Assembly (NCBI GenBank): GCA_021731025.1
Contig: JAKFYD010000053.1
Span: 1-40,375, forward strand
Direction of reading: 5' to 3'
Length of the DNA stretch: 40,375 bases
DNA from: Pseudobdellovibrionaceae bacterium
GTDB taxonomy: Bacteria > Bdellovibrionota > Bdellovibrionia > Bdellovibrionales > Bdellovibrionaceae
Positions 1 through 7,945 of this stretch are shown piece by piece. Position 1 is the stretch's first letter; every line of letters begins with the position of its first letter. A model generated the notes under the pieces. That model did no database searches. It saw nothing but the letters and a program-made list of their open reading frames with translations, and was not told where the DNA came from. Both the position numbers and the translations under genes were made by a program.

Positions 1-944
1 TTATTTTCTATCACAGGGATATTGTGTTCACGGGCAATGGCTTTAATTTTTTCTGCAATAAGATCGGCACCTTTAGCAACCACCTGAGGAGCTGGAAGAT
101 TTTGATCGTATTTGAGAACCACGGCAATGTGAGTCGGGTTTGTTACGACTACGTCAGCTTTTGGTATGGCTTCCATCATGCGACGATTCGACATTTCTTT
201 TTGCACGCGTCGAATCCGTGCTTTAATCATCGGATCCCCTTCACGCTGCTTAAGCTCTTCTTTCACTTCTTGCTTTGTCATCATCATTTTCTTTTCCAAA
301 TCCCATCTTTGAAAAAGATAATCAGCCAAAGCTAAGCCCAACATGACCAGGCCAACTCCAAAAAGAAGTTTTGCCGAAATGTAACCGAGGTAAGAAAGCA
401 ATTCAGAGACAGAAAAAGAAAGGATGCTGCCGAACCGAGGAATTTCTGCTTTAAGAATAAAATAAACGACTGAGCCTATTAGTAAAAATTTAAAGATAGA
501 CTTTATTCCTTCAGAAAGACTGCGCAAAGTAAAAATACGCTTCATTCCTTCGACGGGATTCATCTTGTTAAAATCAGGCGACATGGCATCTTCAATGTTT
601 AAAAATCCAATTTGCAGGACGGAAGCCGCAGCGCCAATAAGACCGCCCAAGCCAACAACGGGCATGATCAACATGAAGGCCTTCATTGACGAAAACCCTA
701 AGGCCTCGACAAATTTTCCTTCGCGGATTTGGGCCACCATATTCAAGCCCAAACTTTGCTGAAAAAGTTCGTAACAGTTTTTAAAAAAATAACTCGATAG
801 CATGTAAATGCCGCCCGCACTGACCAGCAAAATAAATGCTGAGCCCAACTCTCGGGAATGAGCGACTTGACCACGCTTACGAAATTCTTCGCGTCGTGTG
901 TCTGTAGCTTGCTCTGAACGTTCACCTTGTTCGTCTTGAGCCAC
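1..944 (-). CDS. flhB: FlhB, flagellar export gate/switch protein (C-terminus cut by window edge)
   Basis: Inner-membrane component of the flagellar type III export apparatus that switches substrate specificity from rod/hook to filament after self-cleavage. I read 314 codons; the frame runs off the left edge, so only about 40 residues of a typical FlhB of about 355 are missing. Visible features are a charged N-terminus, four hydrophobic segments and the NPTH autocleavage motif near residue 269, followed by the start of the cytoplasmic C-domain (IPVIEN). The start is a GTG whose first base is the last base of the fliR TAG stop (TAGTG), with GAGGA just upstream. It is the last gene seen of the operon that begins at fliL. 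Family assignment is secure. Confidence 0.95.
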   Translation of the reverse strand, partial: MAQDEQGERSEQATDTRREEFRKRGQVAHSRELGSAFILLVSAGGIYMLSSYFFKNCYELFQQSLGLNMVAQIREGKFVEALGFSSMKAFMLIMPVVGLGGLIGAAASVLQIGFLNIEDAMSPDFNKMNPVEGMKRIFTLRSLSEGIKSIFKFLLIGSVVYFILKAEIPRFGSILSFSVSELLSYLGYISAKLLFGVGLVMLGLALADYLFQRWDLEKKMMMTKQEVKEELKQREGDPMIKARIRRVQKEMSNRRMMEAIPKADVVVTNPTHIAVVLKYDQNLPAPQVVAKGADLIAEKIKAIAREHNIPVIEN

Positions 945-1726
945 TATAAGTTCCTCATAAGTTGGAAAACGTATTGACCGGTTAAATTAATAATCGAGTT
1001 CATTTCAAACACCATTAAAGGCAAGGTCAGAATCATCACGACCAAACCAACAGCTAAAGTCACCGATAAGCTGGTGACTAAAACATTCAATTGAGGAACG
1101 GTTCGACCTAAAATACCCATGGTAATATTAACGAGAAAGATCGACACAACTACGGGAGAGGCCATCTTCAAGGCAATTTCAATCAACTGGCCACCCATGT
1201 GAGCCACTTCGGGGAAAGGCTTCCAACTGAATCCGGCGCTAGCGACGGGAAAAAGATTAAAGCTTTCGGAAAGCGCAGTGATTAACAAGTGGTGCCCCTG
1301 TAAGGCGAAAAAAACCAAAGTTGCCAACAGCACTTGGAATTGCTCCATGGTGTTTGAATTAGCTCCACTGATAGGATTGAAAACTTGGGCCGAGTTCAAA
1401 CCAATAGAAACAGAAATAAGGTCTCCGGCCATACTGATGGCGAAGAAAAAGAAGCGCGTCACTAAACCAATGACAATGCCGACAAAAAGTTCTTGAGTGG
1501 CGTTGCCAATGATGTGCTCTGCAAGATTCAAATGTTTTTGAATTTCAACCTGGTGTAAAGGAAAAATGATAAAGGAAAGTACAAAAGAAAATAACACTTT
1601 AACGGGCATAGAAATGTTGGACGAGCTGAAAACAGCTGAAGAGAATACAAAGGCAATAACCCTTAACAGGATAAGTGCTAAAAATAAAATTTGATTTTCA
1701 TTCGCTAAGAACGAATTGAACACCAA
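944..1726 (-). CDS. fliR: FliR, flagellar export gate protein
   Basis: Polytopic inner-membrane protein of 260 residues that forms the flagellar export gate with FliP and FliQ. Length and the run of hydrophobic helices fit the family, as do the internal VGIVIGLVTR and LNSAQVFNP segments. The ATG directly follows the fliQ stop with no gap, and its own stop shares one base with the flhB GTG, so FliQ, FliR and FlhB are probably translationally coupled. Gene order fliP-fliQ-fliR-flhB is the usual one. No unusual feature was seen. Confidence 0.95.
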   Translation of the reverse strand: MVFNSFLANENQILFLALILLRVIAFVFSSAVFSSSNISMPVKVLFSFVLSFIIFPLHQVEIQKHLNLAEHIIGNATQELFVGIVIGLVTRFFFFAISMAGDLISVSIGLNSAQVFNPISGANSNTMEQFQVLLATLVFFALQGHHLLITALSESFNLFPVASAGFSWKPFPEVAHMGGQLIEIALKMASPVVVSIFLVNITMGILGRTVPQLNVLVTSLSVTLAVGLVVMILTLPLMVFEMNSIINLTGQYVFQLMRNL

Positions 1727-1999
1727 TTACTCCCTAACGATCGTTGAAATGCTTTCAAAAAGTGTCACTGTATAATTCTGCAAGAGATCTAACATCCAGG
1801 GTCCAGCAAAAACCATAATAAGACCGATGATGATCATCTTCGGAACGAAAGTAAGGGTGGCTTCATTAATTTGTGTGAGGGCTTGAAAAATACTGACGGC
1901 TAAGCCGACAATAAGTGTACTGATAAGCAAAGGTGCCGCGACCATGGCCGTGGTTCTTAAAGCGTCCTGCCCTAATTTGATGACAATTTCCTCTGTCAT
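1727..1999 (-). CDS. fliQ: FliQ, flagellar export gate protein
   Basis: Small inner-membrane protein of 90 residues with two hydrophobic hairpin helices, the standard size and topology of FliQ, which assembles around FliP/FliR in the export gate. The motif around residues 37-55 (AVSIFQALTQINEATLTF) is the conserved core of the family. It lies 14 bases after fliP and abuts fliR. A GAGG-like ribosome site precedes the ATG. Assignment rests on both sequence and position. Confidence 0.95.
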   Translation of the reverse strand: MTEEIVIKLGQDALRTTAMVAAPLLISTLIVGLAVSIFQALTQINEATLTFVPKMIIIGLIMVFAGPWMLDLLQNYTVTLFESISTIVRE

Positions 2000-2013
2000 T
2001 TCATCCCCTCATC

Positions 2014-2766
2014 TCAACCGAAACTTTTGACCATTGAACCAATAAGCAATCCCCAGCCATCGACTAAAACAAACAACATAATTTTAAATGGCAACGAAAC
2101 GACAACAGGAGGTAACATCATCATCCCCATCGCCATAAGAACGCTGGAGGTCACAATGTCGATCACCAAAAATGGCAGAAAAATAATAAAGCCGATCTGA
2201 AAAGCCGTCTTTAATTCCGAAATAATAAATGCAGGAATAAGAACCATGCTGGGAACATCAGCGCGAGTTTTAGGTTGATCAACTTTAGCTAATTTTAAAA
2301 ATAACGAAAGATCTGTATCGCGAGTTTGGCTGAACATGAATTTTCGAAGAGGGGCCATGGATTGAGCAATGGCATCGTCCTGAGAAATTTTTCCGGAAAG
2401 GTAAGGCTGCAACCCGTTTTTATTCACCTCAGTAAAGGCTGGCCCCATAATAAAAAAAGTTAGGAACAAAGCTAAACCAACTAAAAGTTGGTTGGGTGGC
2501 ATTTGATTCACCCCTAAGGCTTGTCGCAAAAAAGAAAAGACAATGATGATGCGGGTGAAACTGGTCATCATGATCAAAATGGCCGGAGCTAAGGTTAATA
2601 CCGTGAGCATCAATACCAGTTTAATCGCACTGACAACTTCATTCGGATTGTCGGTCGTTTTAAAACCCAAGTTCACCGTTGGTAAGGTAACTTGCCCTTT
2701 GGCACTGATCGCACTCAGTAAAACCACCCCAAAACCAAAAATAAAGAAAAAACTTTTCCGATTCAT
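2014..2766 (-). CDS. fliP: FliP, flagellar export gate protein
   Basis: Export-gate subunit of 250 residues. A cleavable signal sequence (residues 1 to about 24) is followed by the conserved FliP body: LTVLTLAPAILIMMTSFTRI, FLRQALGVNQMPPNQLL and, near the end, MGMMMLPPVVVSLPFKIMLF, all hallmarks of the family. The first ATG overlaps the fliO stop by four bases (ATGA), implying coupling. FliP, FliQ and FliR form the helical gate complex at the base of the flagellum. Length matches the usual 245-255 residues. Confidence 0.96.
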   Translation of the reverse strand: MNRKSFFFIFGFGVVLLSAISAKGQVTLPTVNLGFKTTDNPNEVVSAIKLVLMLTVLTLAPAILIMMTSFTRIIIVFSFLRQALGVNQMPPNQLLVGLALFLTFFIMGPAFTEVNKNGLQPYLSGKISQDDAIAQSMAPLRKFMFSQTRDTDLSLFLKLAKVDQPKTRADVPSMVLIPAFIISELKTAFQIGFIIFLPFLVIDIVTSSVLMAMGMMMLPPVVVSLPFKIMLFVLVDGWGLLIGSMVKSFG

Positions 2767-3371
2767 GAAAAGCCTTTCATCTCTTTAAGCTTAGTGCGCA
2801 CGTGTTCGTGAATTCCTTTGATCGTAAATTCTTCGTCAGATTTTTTTTCAACCTGAAATAATGTTTGATCGAATTTTTTAGGAGTATCTTGGGGAATATC
2901 TTCGTCCAAAAGAGATAGAGATTTAATCATGGAAATATTATGATCGGTGACTCCAATCAAGATTGATTCCCCTGCAACCCGAATGATGGCTAAAGATTTT
3001 CGTGGTCCTAAATGATGTTGAGTTAACATTTTGATTTGGTGAGAATCAGTCTTTTGACTGCGAATGGAATACTTGCGCAAAAGAAAATAAATTCCGATGA
3101 GCAAACAACTTAAGACAACTGAACCCAACAGAAATTTTTGTAAAGATGATCCCGAGACTTCGTCTTTTTTCTCGGTCGCTACTTTTAAAGGGATCTGTGA
3201 TTCATCCTTAATTTCGGCTTTCATAACTGGTTCTGTTGACTCTGTCGCGGGGGCCGCGATGGCGGAAGCCGCAGGAGGCATTTCAGCAAGGGCTACAGTC
3301 GTCGCCGAGCCACTTTCTTCAGCGTGAACTTGCAGGGATAAAAATAGAATCAGAACAATATTTCTTATCAT
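2763..3371 (-). CDS. fliO: FliO, flagellar biosynthesis protein
   Basis: Protein of 202 residues with a signal-like N-terminus, a long low-complexity Ala/Thr/Glu-rich segment (residues about 18-70), one transmembrane helix (about 77-96) and a C-terminal FliO domain with IKMLTQHHLGPRKSLAIIRV and a following ILIGVTDHNISM strand. FliO assists assembly of FliP. It is longer than enterobacterial FliO because of the N-terminal periplasmic extension, which is common in deltaproteobacteria-type FliO. It sits 4 bases after fliN and overlaps fliP by 4. Identity rests on the C-terminal motif plus synteny. Confidence 0.88.
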   Translation of the reverse strand: MIRNIVLILFLSLQVHAEESGSATTVALAEMPPAASAIAAPATESTEPVMKAEIKDESQIPLKVATEKKDEVSGSSLQKFLLGSVVLSCLLIGIYFLLRKYSIRSQKTDSHQIKMLTQHHLGPRKSLAIIRVAGESILIGVTDHNISMIKSLSLLDEDIPQDTPKKFDQTLFQVEKKSDEEFTIKGIHEHVRTKLKEMKGFS

Positions 3372-3375
3372 GAAT

Positions 3376-3744
3376 TTACCTCAACTGCTCAACACGTTCA
3401 GCCGGAGAAATGATATCAGTTAATCGCACACCAAATTTTTCATTGACGACAACGGCCTCACCGCGAGCAATCAGTTTGTCGTTAACTAAGACTTCCATCG
3501 GCTCACCGGCTAGCTTGCTGAGCTCGATGACACTTCCCTGAGTGAGATTTAAAAGCTCACTGACGGGCATTTTTGTTCGTCCCAACTCGACAGTCACACG
3601 CAATGGAATATCGAGAATTAAATTCAGATTTCGATCTTTAGGACCGTCTTCTTTATTCTCGACGGCCTTTACCGGCGATTCTGTCATTGCGGCGGCCTCT
3701 TGAGCCAATTTATCCGCTAAGTTGTCCAATGAGTCTTCTGCCAT
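3376..3744 (-). CDS. fliN: FliN, flagellar motor switch protein
   Basis: C-ring protein of 122 residues. An acidic/alanine-rich N-terminus (about residues 1-40) is followed by the SpoA/FliN-type domain with [38 protein letters not shown] and the terminal [18 protein letters not shown]. FliN forms the lower ring of the motor switch with FliM. It lies 8 bases downstream of fliM and 4 upstream of fliO. Length and motifs are standard; there is no FliY-type CheC domain. Confidence 0.96.
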   Translation of the reverse strand: MAEDSLDNLADKLAQEAAAMTESPVKAVENKEDGPKDRNLNLILDIPLRVTVELGRTKMPVSELLNLTQGSVIELSKLAGEPMEVLVNDKLIARGEAVVVNEKFGVRLTDIISPAERVEQLR

Positions 3745-3752
3745 GATTCCCC

Positions 3753-4757
3753 CTACTTCTCGATCACACGTGTGACTTGTATCGCCACTGTTCCATGATG
3801 ATTGCCATAGTAACCTTTAAATTTTTTTGTTTGCTCAACTTGAACGTCTAATTCACCGGTTGCATCCTGAGTCAATGGAATGACGTCTCCGACTTTTAGC
3901 TCCATTAAATCCTTCAGTAGAATTTCGTTTTCCCCTAAATTCACTTTGATATCGAGTTTAGTTTCCAGCAACTGTTCTTTGATAATACCAGTCCAAAGTT
4001 TTTTATCTGTTTGATCAGACTCAACTTGAAATCCTGTTGAAAGTTTTTGTTTGATAGGTTCAATGGTCGCGTAAGGAATCACCATTGAGATTGTACCGGT
4101 TGCATTCTCGAGCTCGACATCAAAAGTTGATGCTATAACCACATCTGTTGGCGGAACGATTCCCACGAACTGAGGATTGACCTCGGTTCGTACGAAAGAA
4201 CAACCAATTTTCTCTACCGAAGCCCAGGCATTTTCTAAATCATTGATAGCCAGCTCGACAACTTTACGAACAATAGAAAGTTCAATAGGAGTAAAATCTT
4301 TACCGTCAATTTTTGTATAGGGCCGGTCAGCTCCACCGAAAAAACTATCGACCAAAGCATAGGCCAGTTTACTTTCAATCACCAGTAAAGCGGATCCCCG
4401 CAAATTTCCAAAGCGAAGCACACTCATGCAAGTGGGCATGGGTAAGGTATTGATGAACTCACCAAATTTTAAAAACTCGGTGCTTGTTAAAGTGATCGAG
4501 GCAATTTTTCGAAGTGCTGAAGACAAGGAAACGCGAAAAGCGCGCATGAATTTTTCATAAATAACTTCCAGTTGAGGGAGACGACCGCGAATAATACGGT
4601 CCTGACTGGTAAGATCATAAGTGACAATTTTGCGGTCATCAACGGGCTTACTGCCTCCGCCACCTTCTGATTTTTTATTTTCAGAACTCTGCACATCGCC
4701 ATCGGAAACCGCGGCGAGTAAGGCATCAACTTCGTTCTGTGATAAAACTTGATTCAC
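3753..4757 (-). CDS. fliM: FliM, flagellar motor switch protein
   Basis: Motor switch protein of 334 residues that receives phosphorylated CheY and sets rotation direction. The extreme N-terminus carries the CheY-P docking motif ([13 protein letters not shown]). A glycine/serine-rich linker (about 25-38), a CheC-like middle domain (about 45-240, with [20 protein letters not shown]) and a C-terminal SpoA domain (about 250-332, with [16 protein letters not shown]) follow. Domain order and length match the family. It sits 12 bases after fliL and 8 before fliN. A functional docking motif implies chemotactic control of the motor. Confidence 0.97.
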   Translation of the reverse strand: MNQVLSQNEVDALLAAVSDGDVQSSENKKSEGGGGSKPVDDRKIVTYDLTSQDRIIRGRLPQLEVIYEKFMRAFRVSLSSALRKIASITLTSTEFLKFGEFINTLPMPTCMSVLRFGNLRGSALLVIESKLAYALVDSFFGGADRPYTKIDGKDFTPIELSIVRKVVELAINDLENAWASVEKIGCSFVRTEVNPQFVGIVPPTDVVIASTFDVELENATGTISMVIPYATIEPIKQKLSTGFQVESDQTDKKLWTGIIKEQLLETKLDIKVNLGENEILLKDLMELKVGDVIPLTQDATGELDVQVEQTKKFKGYYGNHHGTVAIQVTRVIEK

Positions 4758-4769
4758 GCTTCAATCCCC

Positions 4770-5315
4770 TTAGTTGTAGATGAACTCTGTAAAAAACACG
4801 TTCGTGATCTTTCCTTTAGTTAGGAAAGAATTGATTGTGTCTTTTATTTCATTGCGCAAATGATCTTTCCCTTCCCTTGAAGAAACTTCCTCATAGGTTT
4901 TTGAAGAGAGAAGAATAATAATGATGTCACGGATTTGCGCTTTTCTTTTATCGATTTCATCCGCAACATTACCGCCGTCACCGTCTTTCAATTCTATTTC
5001 CATATTTACTTTAGCCACTTTGCGGCCTTTGGAATTAGCAAGGTTAACGATGAAAGTTTCCAGCGGAACAACTTTTCCGACGAAGGCTTTTTCTTGATGG
5101 CCTTCCTTCTCGTGAGTCTCACTTTCGCCTTTTATGACGTGATCTATGCTTGGTTCATGCGCTTCTTTTTGTTTACCTTTGTAGAGCATAAACCCAACGC
5201 CAGCGACGACGAGCATATTGATAACCACGAGTGCAATGAGCCAAATCGGTTTTCCACCGGTAGCGGCTGCAGACGCAGGACTAGACTCAGCTTGAGCGGC
5301 TTTTTCTTCGGCCAC
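4770..5315 (-). CDS. fliL: FliL, flagellar basal body-associated protein
   Basis: FliL-family protein of 181 residues that associates with stators and supports motor torque. A short cytoplasmic Ala/Glu/Ser-rich segment leads into one transmembrane helix (about residues 27-46) and a periplasmic domain containing GKVVPLETFIVNLANSKGRK and the final LRNEIKDTINSFLTKGKITNVFFTEFI region, cited here as two separate family blocks. I choose the GTG at 5315 because AAGGAGG stands five bases upstream. The longer in-frame reading starting at 5372 would begin inside the sigma-54 promoter. An ATG two bases after the AGG is in another frame. First gene of the operon. Confidence 0.93.
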   Translation of the reverse strand: MAEEKAAQAESSPASAAATGGKPIWLIALVVINMLVVAGVGFMLYKGKQKEAHEPSIDHVIKGESETHEKEGHQEKAFVGKVVPLETFIVNLANSKGRKVAKVNMEIELKDGDGGNVADEIDKRKAQIRDIIIILLSSKTYEEVSSREGKDHLRNEIKDTINSFLTKGKITNVFFTEFIYN

Positions 5316-5363
5316 TTCATCCTCCTTGATGACGGTAACACTTTGATTCAATAGATTGATAAA

Positions 5364-5378
5364 GCAACACAAGTGCCA
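5364..5378 (-). promoter_or_regulatory. Sigma-54 (-24/-12) promoter of the fliL-flhB operon
   Basis: On the minus strand the sequence reads TTGGCAC-TTGTG-TTGCTT. It has the invariant GG and GC separated by exactly ten bases and a near-perfect match to the TGGCAC-N5-TTGC consensus. The expected start of transcription is about 12 bases further on, near 5352, giving a leader of about 37 bases to the fliL GTG with its strong ribosome site. This supports RpoN control of the switch/export operon and rules out the longer fliL reading. No experimental evidence is available here. Confidence 0.82.
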
Positions 5379-5495
5379 ACAAGACTTAGGGCACAGCGAG
5401 GAAGTTATTGCCCAACAAATTGATTTTAAGAAAAAAATTTTCCTAGATCAGGGACTGAAGTCGGAACAGACTTGTCATGAATTTGACAGAGTCTG

Positions 5496-5653
5496 AGCAA
5501 CCCGCCAAAAGTAACTTGACAGTTTGCCGATGAAATTTACGCGCAAATCAAGGCGCGACGACGAAGGCCTAGCACCGCTAGGTCGAGGAGAAGCAACGAT
5601 GAGTTGCGCGGAAAGATCGAGGAAAACTGTCAAGTTACTTTTGGCGGGTTGCT
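5496..5653. repeat. Nested 158-bp inverted-repeat element (MITE/REP-like)
   Basis: Perfect 30-base terminal arms (5496-5525 and 5624-5653) face each other around a common centre near 5575. Inside them are a second pair (5540-5546 CGCGCAA with 5604-5610 TTGCGCG) and an apical hairpin (5568-5573 CCTAGC, loop ACC, 5577-5582 GCTAGG). A one-mismatch extra copy of the arm tip lies at 5661-5676, 22 bases after the first. The element fills most of the 363-base gap between suhB and fliL and would form a strong hairpin after suhB, so it may stop transcription. No transposase or target duplication was recognised. The remainder of the gap (5379-5495) shows nothing I can name. Confidence 0.85.
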
Positions 5654-5678
5654 TAAACCCTTTTGGCAGGTTGCTTAA

Positions 5679-6512
5679 TTAAACCAAAAGATTCACGCTT
5701 TTTTGAATCAGCTGACAAATAGCTGTGTTCCCAGAGATCAGAGAATTTTCATAGGGATTGTAAGGTCTTCCATCATATGTAAGTAAAGTTCCACCGGCTT
5801 CTTCAACCAACAACTGGCCTGCAGCCGTATCCCAAGGCTTCAGATTCTTTTCCCAATAAGCGTCAAAAACTCCGCGGGCCACCTGACAAAGATCGTAGGC
5901 GGCGGAACCAGAGCGTCGCACACCGCGAGCTTTTCTGACGAAGTGTGAAAATATTTTTAATTGTTCTTCTAAAGAAGGAACATCATCCGCAAAGAATCCC
6001 GTTGAAAGAAGCGATTTCTCGATTTCTTGAGTGTTGGAAACTTTTAGACTTTGACCATTAACCCAAGCGCCCTGACCACGAATGGCGGTGTAAGTTTCAT
6101 TGAGTAAGGGCACATCAATAACCGCAAGCTTAAGATCTCCGTCGACTTCCAAAGCTAGACTGATGCAGAAAAGTGGAAAACGATGAATATAATTAGTTGT
6201 CCCATCCAAAGGATCAAGAATCCATCGTCCTTTTTCGTTCGCACGCCCGGCCGCAACGGTAGCTCCTGCAAAACTGGATTCTTCCCCCAGGAATTCTGCG
6301 TCGGGAAGAATTTTTTTCAATTCTTCACTGATAATTTTTTCTGACTCCTTGTCCGCTTCACTGACTAGACCGGCGTGTTTTTTTTCTTCAATTTTTTTAA
6401 GGTGACCAAAGTAATCGAGCAAAACTTTACGACCCAGGATACAGGCCTTTACCGAGTCATCGAGTATTTTTTTCCAATTGCTTGTATTTGGTTCTTTAGT
6501 CTGGTTTTTCAT
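5679..6512 (-). CDS. suhB: Inositol monophosphatase family protein (SuhB-like)
   Basis: Magnesium-dependent phosphatase of the FIG superfamily, 277 residues, cytoplasmic. Metal-binding motifs are all present: the glutamate pair in LGEESS (about residues 77-78), WILDPLDGTTNYIHRFP (Asp100 and Asp103) and the late KPWDTAAGQLLVEEAGG (Asp228). Substrate is probably inositol-1-phosphate or a related sugar/nucleotide phosphate; CysQ-type 3'-phosphoadenosine activity cannot be excluded from motifs alone. The ATG has AAGGA five bases upstream. It is transcribed toward the inverted-repeat element, away from the divergent SPOR gene. The symbol follows the usual naming of the family rather than proof of SuhB function. 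Confidence 0.85.
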   Translation of the reverse strand: MKNQTKEPNTSNWKKILDDSVKACILGRKVLLDYFGHLKKIEEKKHAGLVSEADKESEKIISEELKKILPDAEFLGEESSFAGATVAAGRANEKGRWILDPLDGTTNYIHRFPLFCISLALEVDGDLKLAVIDVPLLNETYTAIRGQGAWVNGQSLKVSNTQEIEKSLLSTGFFADDVPSLEEQLKIFSHFVRKARGVRRSGSAAYDLCQVARGVFDAYWEKNLKPWDTAAGQLLVEEAGGTLLTYDGRPYNPYENSLISGNTAICQLIQKSVNLLV

Positions 6513-6544
6513 AGGCTTCCTTAAGGTTTAACGACTGGACTCCA

Positions 6545-6574
6545 TTGACCTCTTTTGCGCCCGGAGGTTAACAT
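6545..6574 (+). promoter_or_regulatory. Candidate sigma-70-type promoter for the SPOR-domain gene
   Basis: TTGACC (6545-6550) and TAACAT (6569-6574) are separated by 18 bases in the divergent gap between suhB and the SPOR gene. The -10 match is only fair, so this is a tentative call. It would start transcription near 6581, about 40 bases before the ATG, which has its own GAGG site. Confidence 0.35.
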
Positions 6575-6620
6575 AAAGATATTGGTCCTTCAAAGAATCT
6601 AATTTATAGAGGATGAAAAA

Positions 6621-7394
6621 ATGAGTTCAAAATCAGATGTGGTTGTTAAGTTAATTCTTGTTTTCTTTATTTCGCTCTTATCTTTTTCGATCGGCACCTT
6701 TGTTGGAAAGAAATACAGCGACAATCAGTATAAATTGTCAGCCCTTGAGCCTAAAAAAGTGGCTAAAGAAGAACGCTCTGTGGCTTCCGTTGATGACAAG
6801 AACAAGAAAAGCGAAACTTTAACCGATGATGAAATTAAAAAGTTAGCTGAAGAATTTGTTGCTGATGATTCCGAAGATTCAAATCATTCAACGGCGGAAT
6901 CACATAATAGTCACTCAGCAGAAAAAAAACCTGCCCCATCACAGGCTACGGCCGCGGCAGACTCGCACGATGAAAAGCCAGAACATAAGCCTGCACCCAG
7001 TGAGAACAAACCTGCAAAAGCTGCGGTCACTCAGCACGATTCTGCAACAGCAGCGGCACACGATATTATTGACGGTAAAACAACAGCTGCAACCGCTACG
7101 GCCCGTCCTCGTCGTCCCACTAGCTTACCTAAAGATGTGGCTCAATATTCTGTAGGGAAATACACGGTGCAAGTCGCTTCATTCGCGACCGAACAGGAAG
7201 CTCGCCAACGCGCCAATGAACTTAAAGAAAAAGGCTACAGTGCTTTTTTCGTTCCCGCACAAGTTAAAGGCAAATCGTGGTATCGAGTGAGTGTAGGATT
7301 ATTTGCGAACGAAAATGAAGCTAAAGAGTACAAAAAAGAATTCATGGCAAAATCAAAAGTAGAATCTGCAATTATTCAAAAGATTGCGAACTGA
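6621..7394 (+). CDS. Membrane-anchored SPOR-domain protein
   Basis: Protein of 257 residues with one N-terminal transmembrane helix (about 9-28), a long low-complexity Ala/His/Pro/Lys-rich linker (about 60-170) and a C-terminal SPOR domain (about 178-255: YTVQVASFATEQEARQRANE, WYRVSVGLFANENEAKEYK). This is the FtsN/DedD layout. SPOR domains bind denuded septal peptidoglycan, so a role at the division site or in cell-wall remodelling is likely. GAGG precedes the ATG by eight bases. Its 3' end overlaps the convergent gene at 7376 by 19 bases. It lacks recognisable FtsN essential-domain sequence, so I do not name it ftsN. Confidence 0.85.
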   Translation: MSSKSDVVVKLILVFFISLLSFSIGTFVGKKYSDNQYKLSALEPKKVAKEERSVASVDDKNKKSETLTDDEIKKLAEEFVADDSEDSNHSTAESHNSHSAEKKPAPSQATAAADSHDEKPEHKPAPSENKPAKAAVTQHDSATAAAHDIIDGKTTAATATARPRRPTSLPKDVAQYSVGKYTVQVASFATEQEARQRANELKEKGYSAFFVPAQVKGKSWYRVSVGLFANENEAKEYKKEFMAKSKVESAIIQKIAN

Positions 7395-7945
7395 ACGCCG
7401 ACCCGAATCAGTCCACCTAAGGTGGGCTGAGGATCAAAGTCTTTTCCCGCTAAAGCTTGTAATTCTGCACCGTAAAATAAATAATTCCAACGGCCACTGA
7501 TTCCGACCATTCCCAATCCTGACATTTGATATCCTGAATCTTCACTGATTTCTTGGGCTCCCAATCGAGACTTCAGAGTATCACTGTACATTCCCAATCC
7601 CATGCCGACTTGTAAATCTAAAGAAGGCGTAAAAGACATAACCGCATAGCGATAACTGAGCATCCATTCCACACGCTCTTTCTTAAAAGCCAAGGTCGGG
7701 TTTCCTGAAGAGTCAGAAGTCTGCGTGTGATCTAAAAAAACGGAATGCTTTTGCCACTGGCCACCAACTCCGAAACTGGGTAGACCCTGCCAGATAATAT
7801 CGGTGTTCAATTGTTTGACGTAACGAAACCCATATTGCAGAGGCGAAATCATAAGGTAAGTTTTTTGAGTTGGCTTAGTATCATTGGATTTAGCCCAGAC
7901 CGAGGGCGTTGCTAAGATCAAGAAAAGAAGAAATATTCTGATCAT
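7376..7945 (-). CDS. Exported protein, probable small outer-membrane beta-barrel
   Basis: Not recognised as a named family. The 189-residue product has a clear signal peptide (hydrophobic core, cleavage after about VWA-18). Alternating hydrophobic strands rich in Gly, Tyr and Trp follow, and it ends in ...VGVQFAIF, whose final Phe is typical of barrel-assembly signals. The length would allow an eight-stranded barrel. Its ATG overlaps the stop of the metalloprotease gene by four bases (ATGA), so the two are probably made together. The 3' end overlaps the convergent SPOR gene. Function unknown. Confidence 0.7.
   Translation of the reverse strand: MIRIFLLFLILATPSVWAKSNDTKPTQKTYLMISPLQYGFRYVKQLNTDIIWQGLPSFGVGGQWQKHSVFLDHTQTSDSSGNPTLAFKKERVEWMLSYRYAVMSFTPSLDLQVGMGLGMYSDTLKSRLGAQEISEDSGYQMSGLGMVGISGRWNYLFYGAELQALAGKDFDPQPTLGGLIRVGVQFAIF

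Noticed and set aside
4935-5354. Plus-strand frame of 139 codons opposite fliL
   Set aside because: Antisense to an unmistakable fliL; Phe-rich composition is an artefact of Lys/Glu-rich coding sequence.
5316-5372. N-terminal extension of FliL beginning at 5372
   Set aside because: It would start inside the sigma-54 promoter; the GTG at 5315 has a perfect AAGGAGG site at the right distance.
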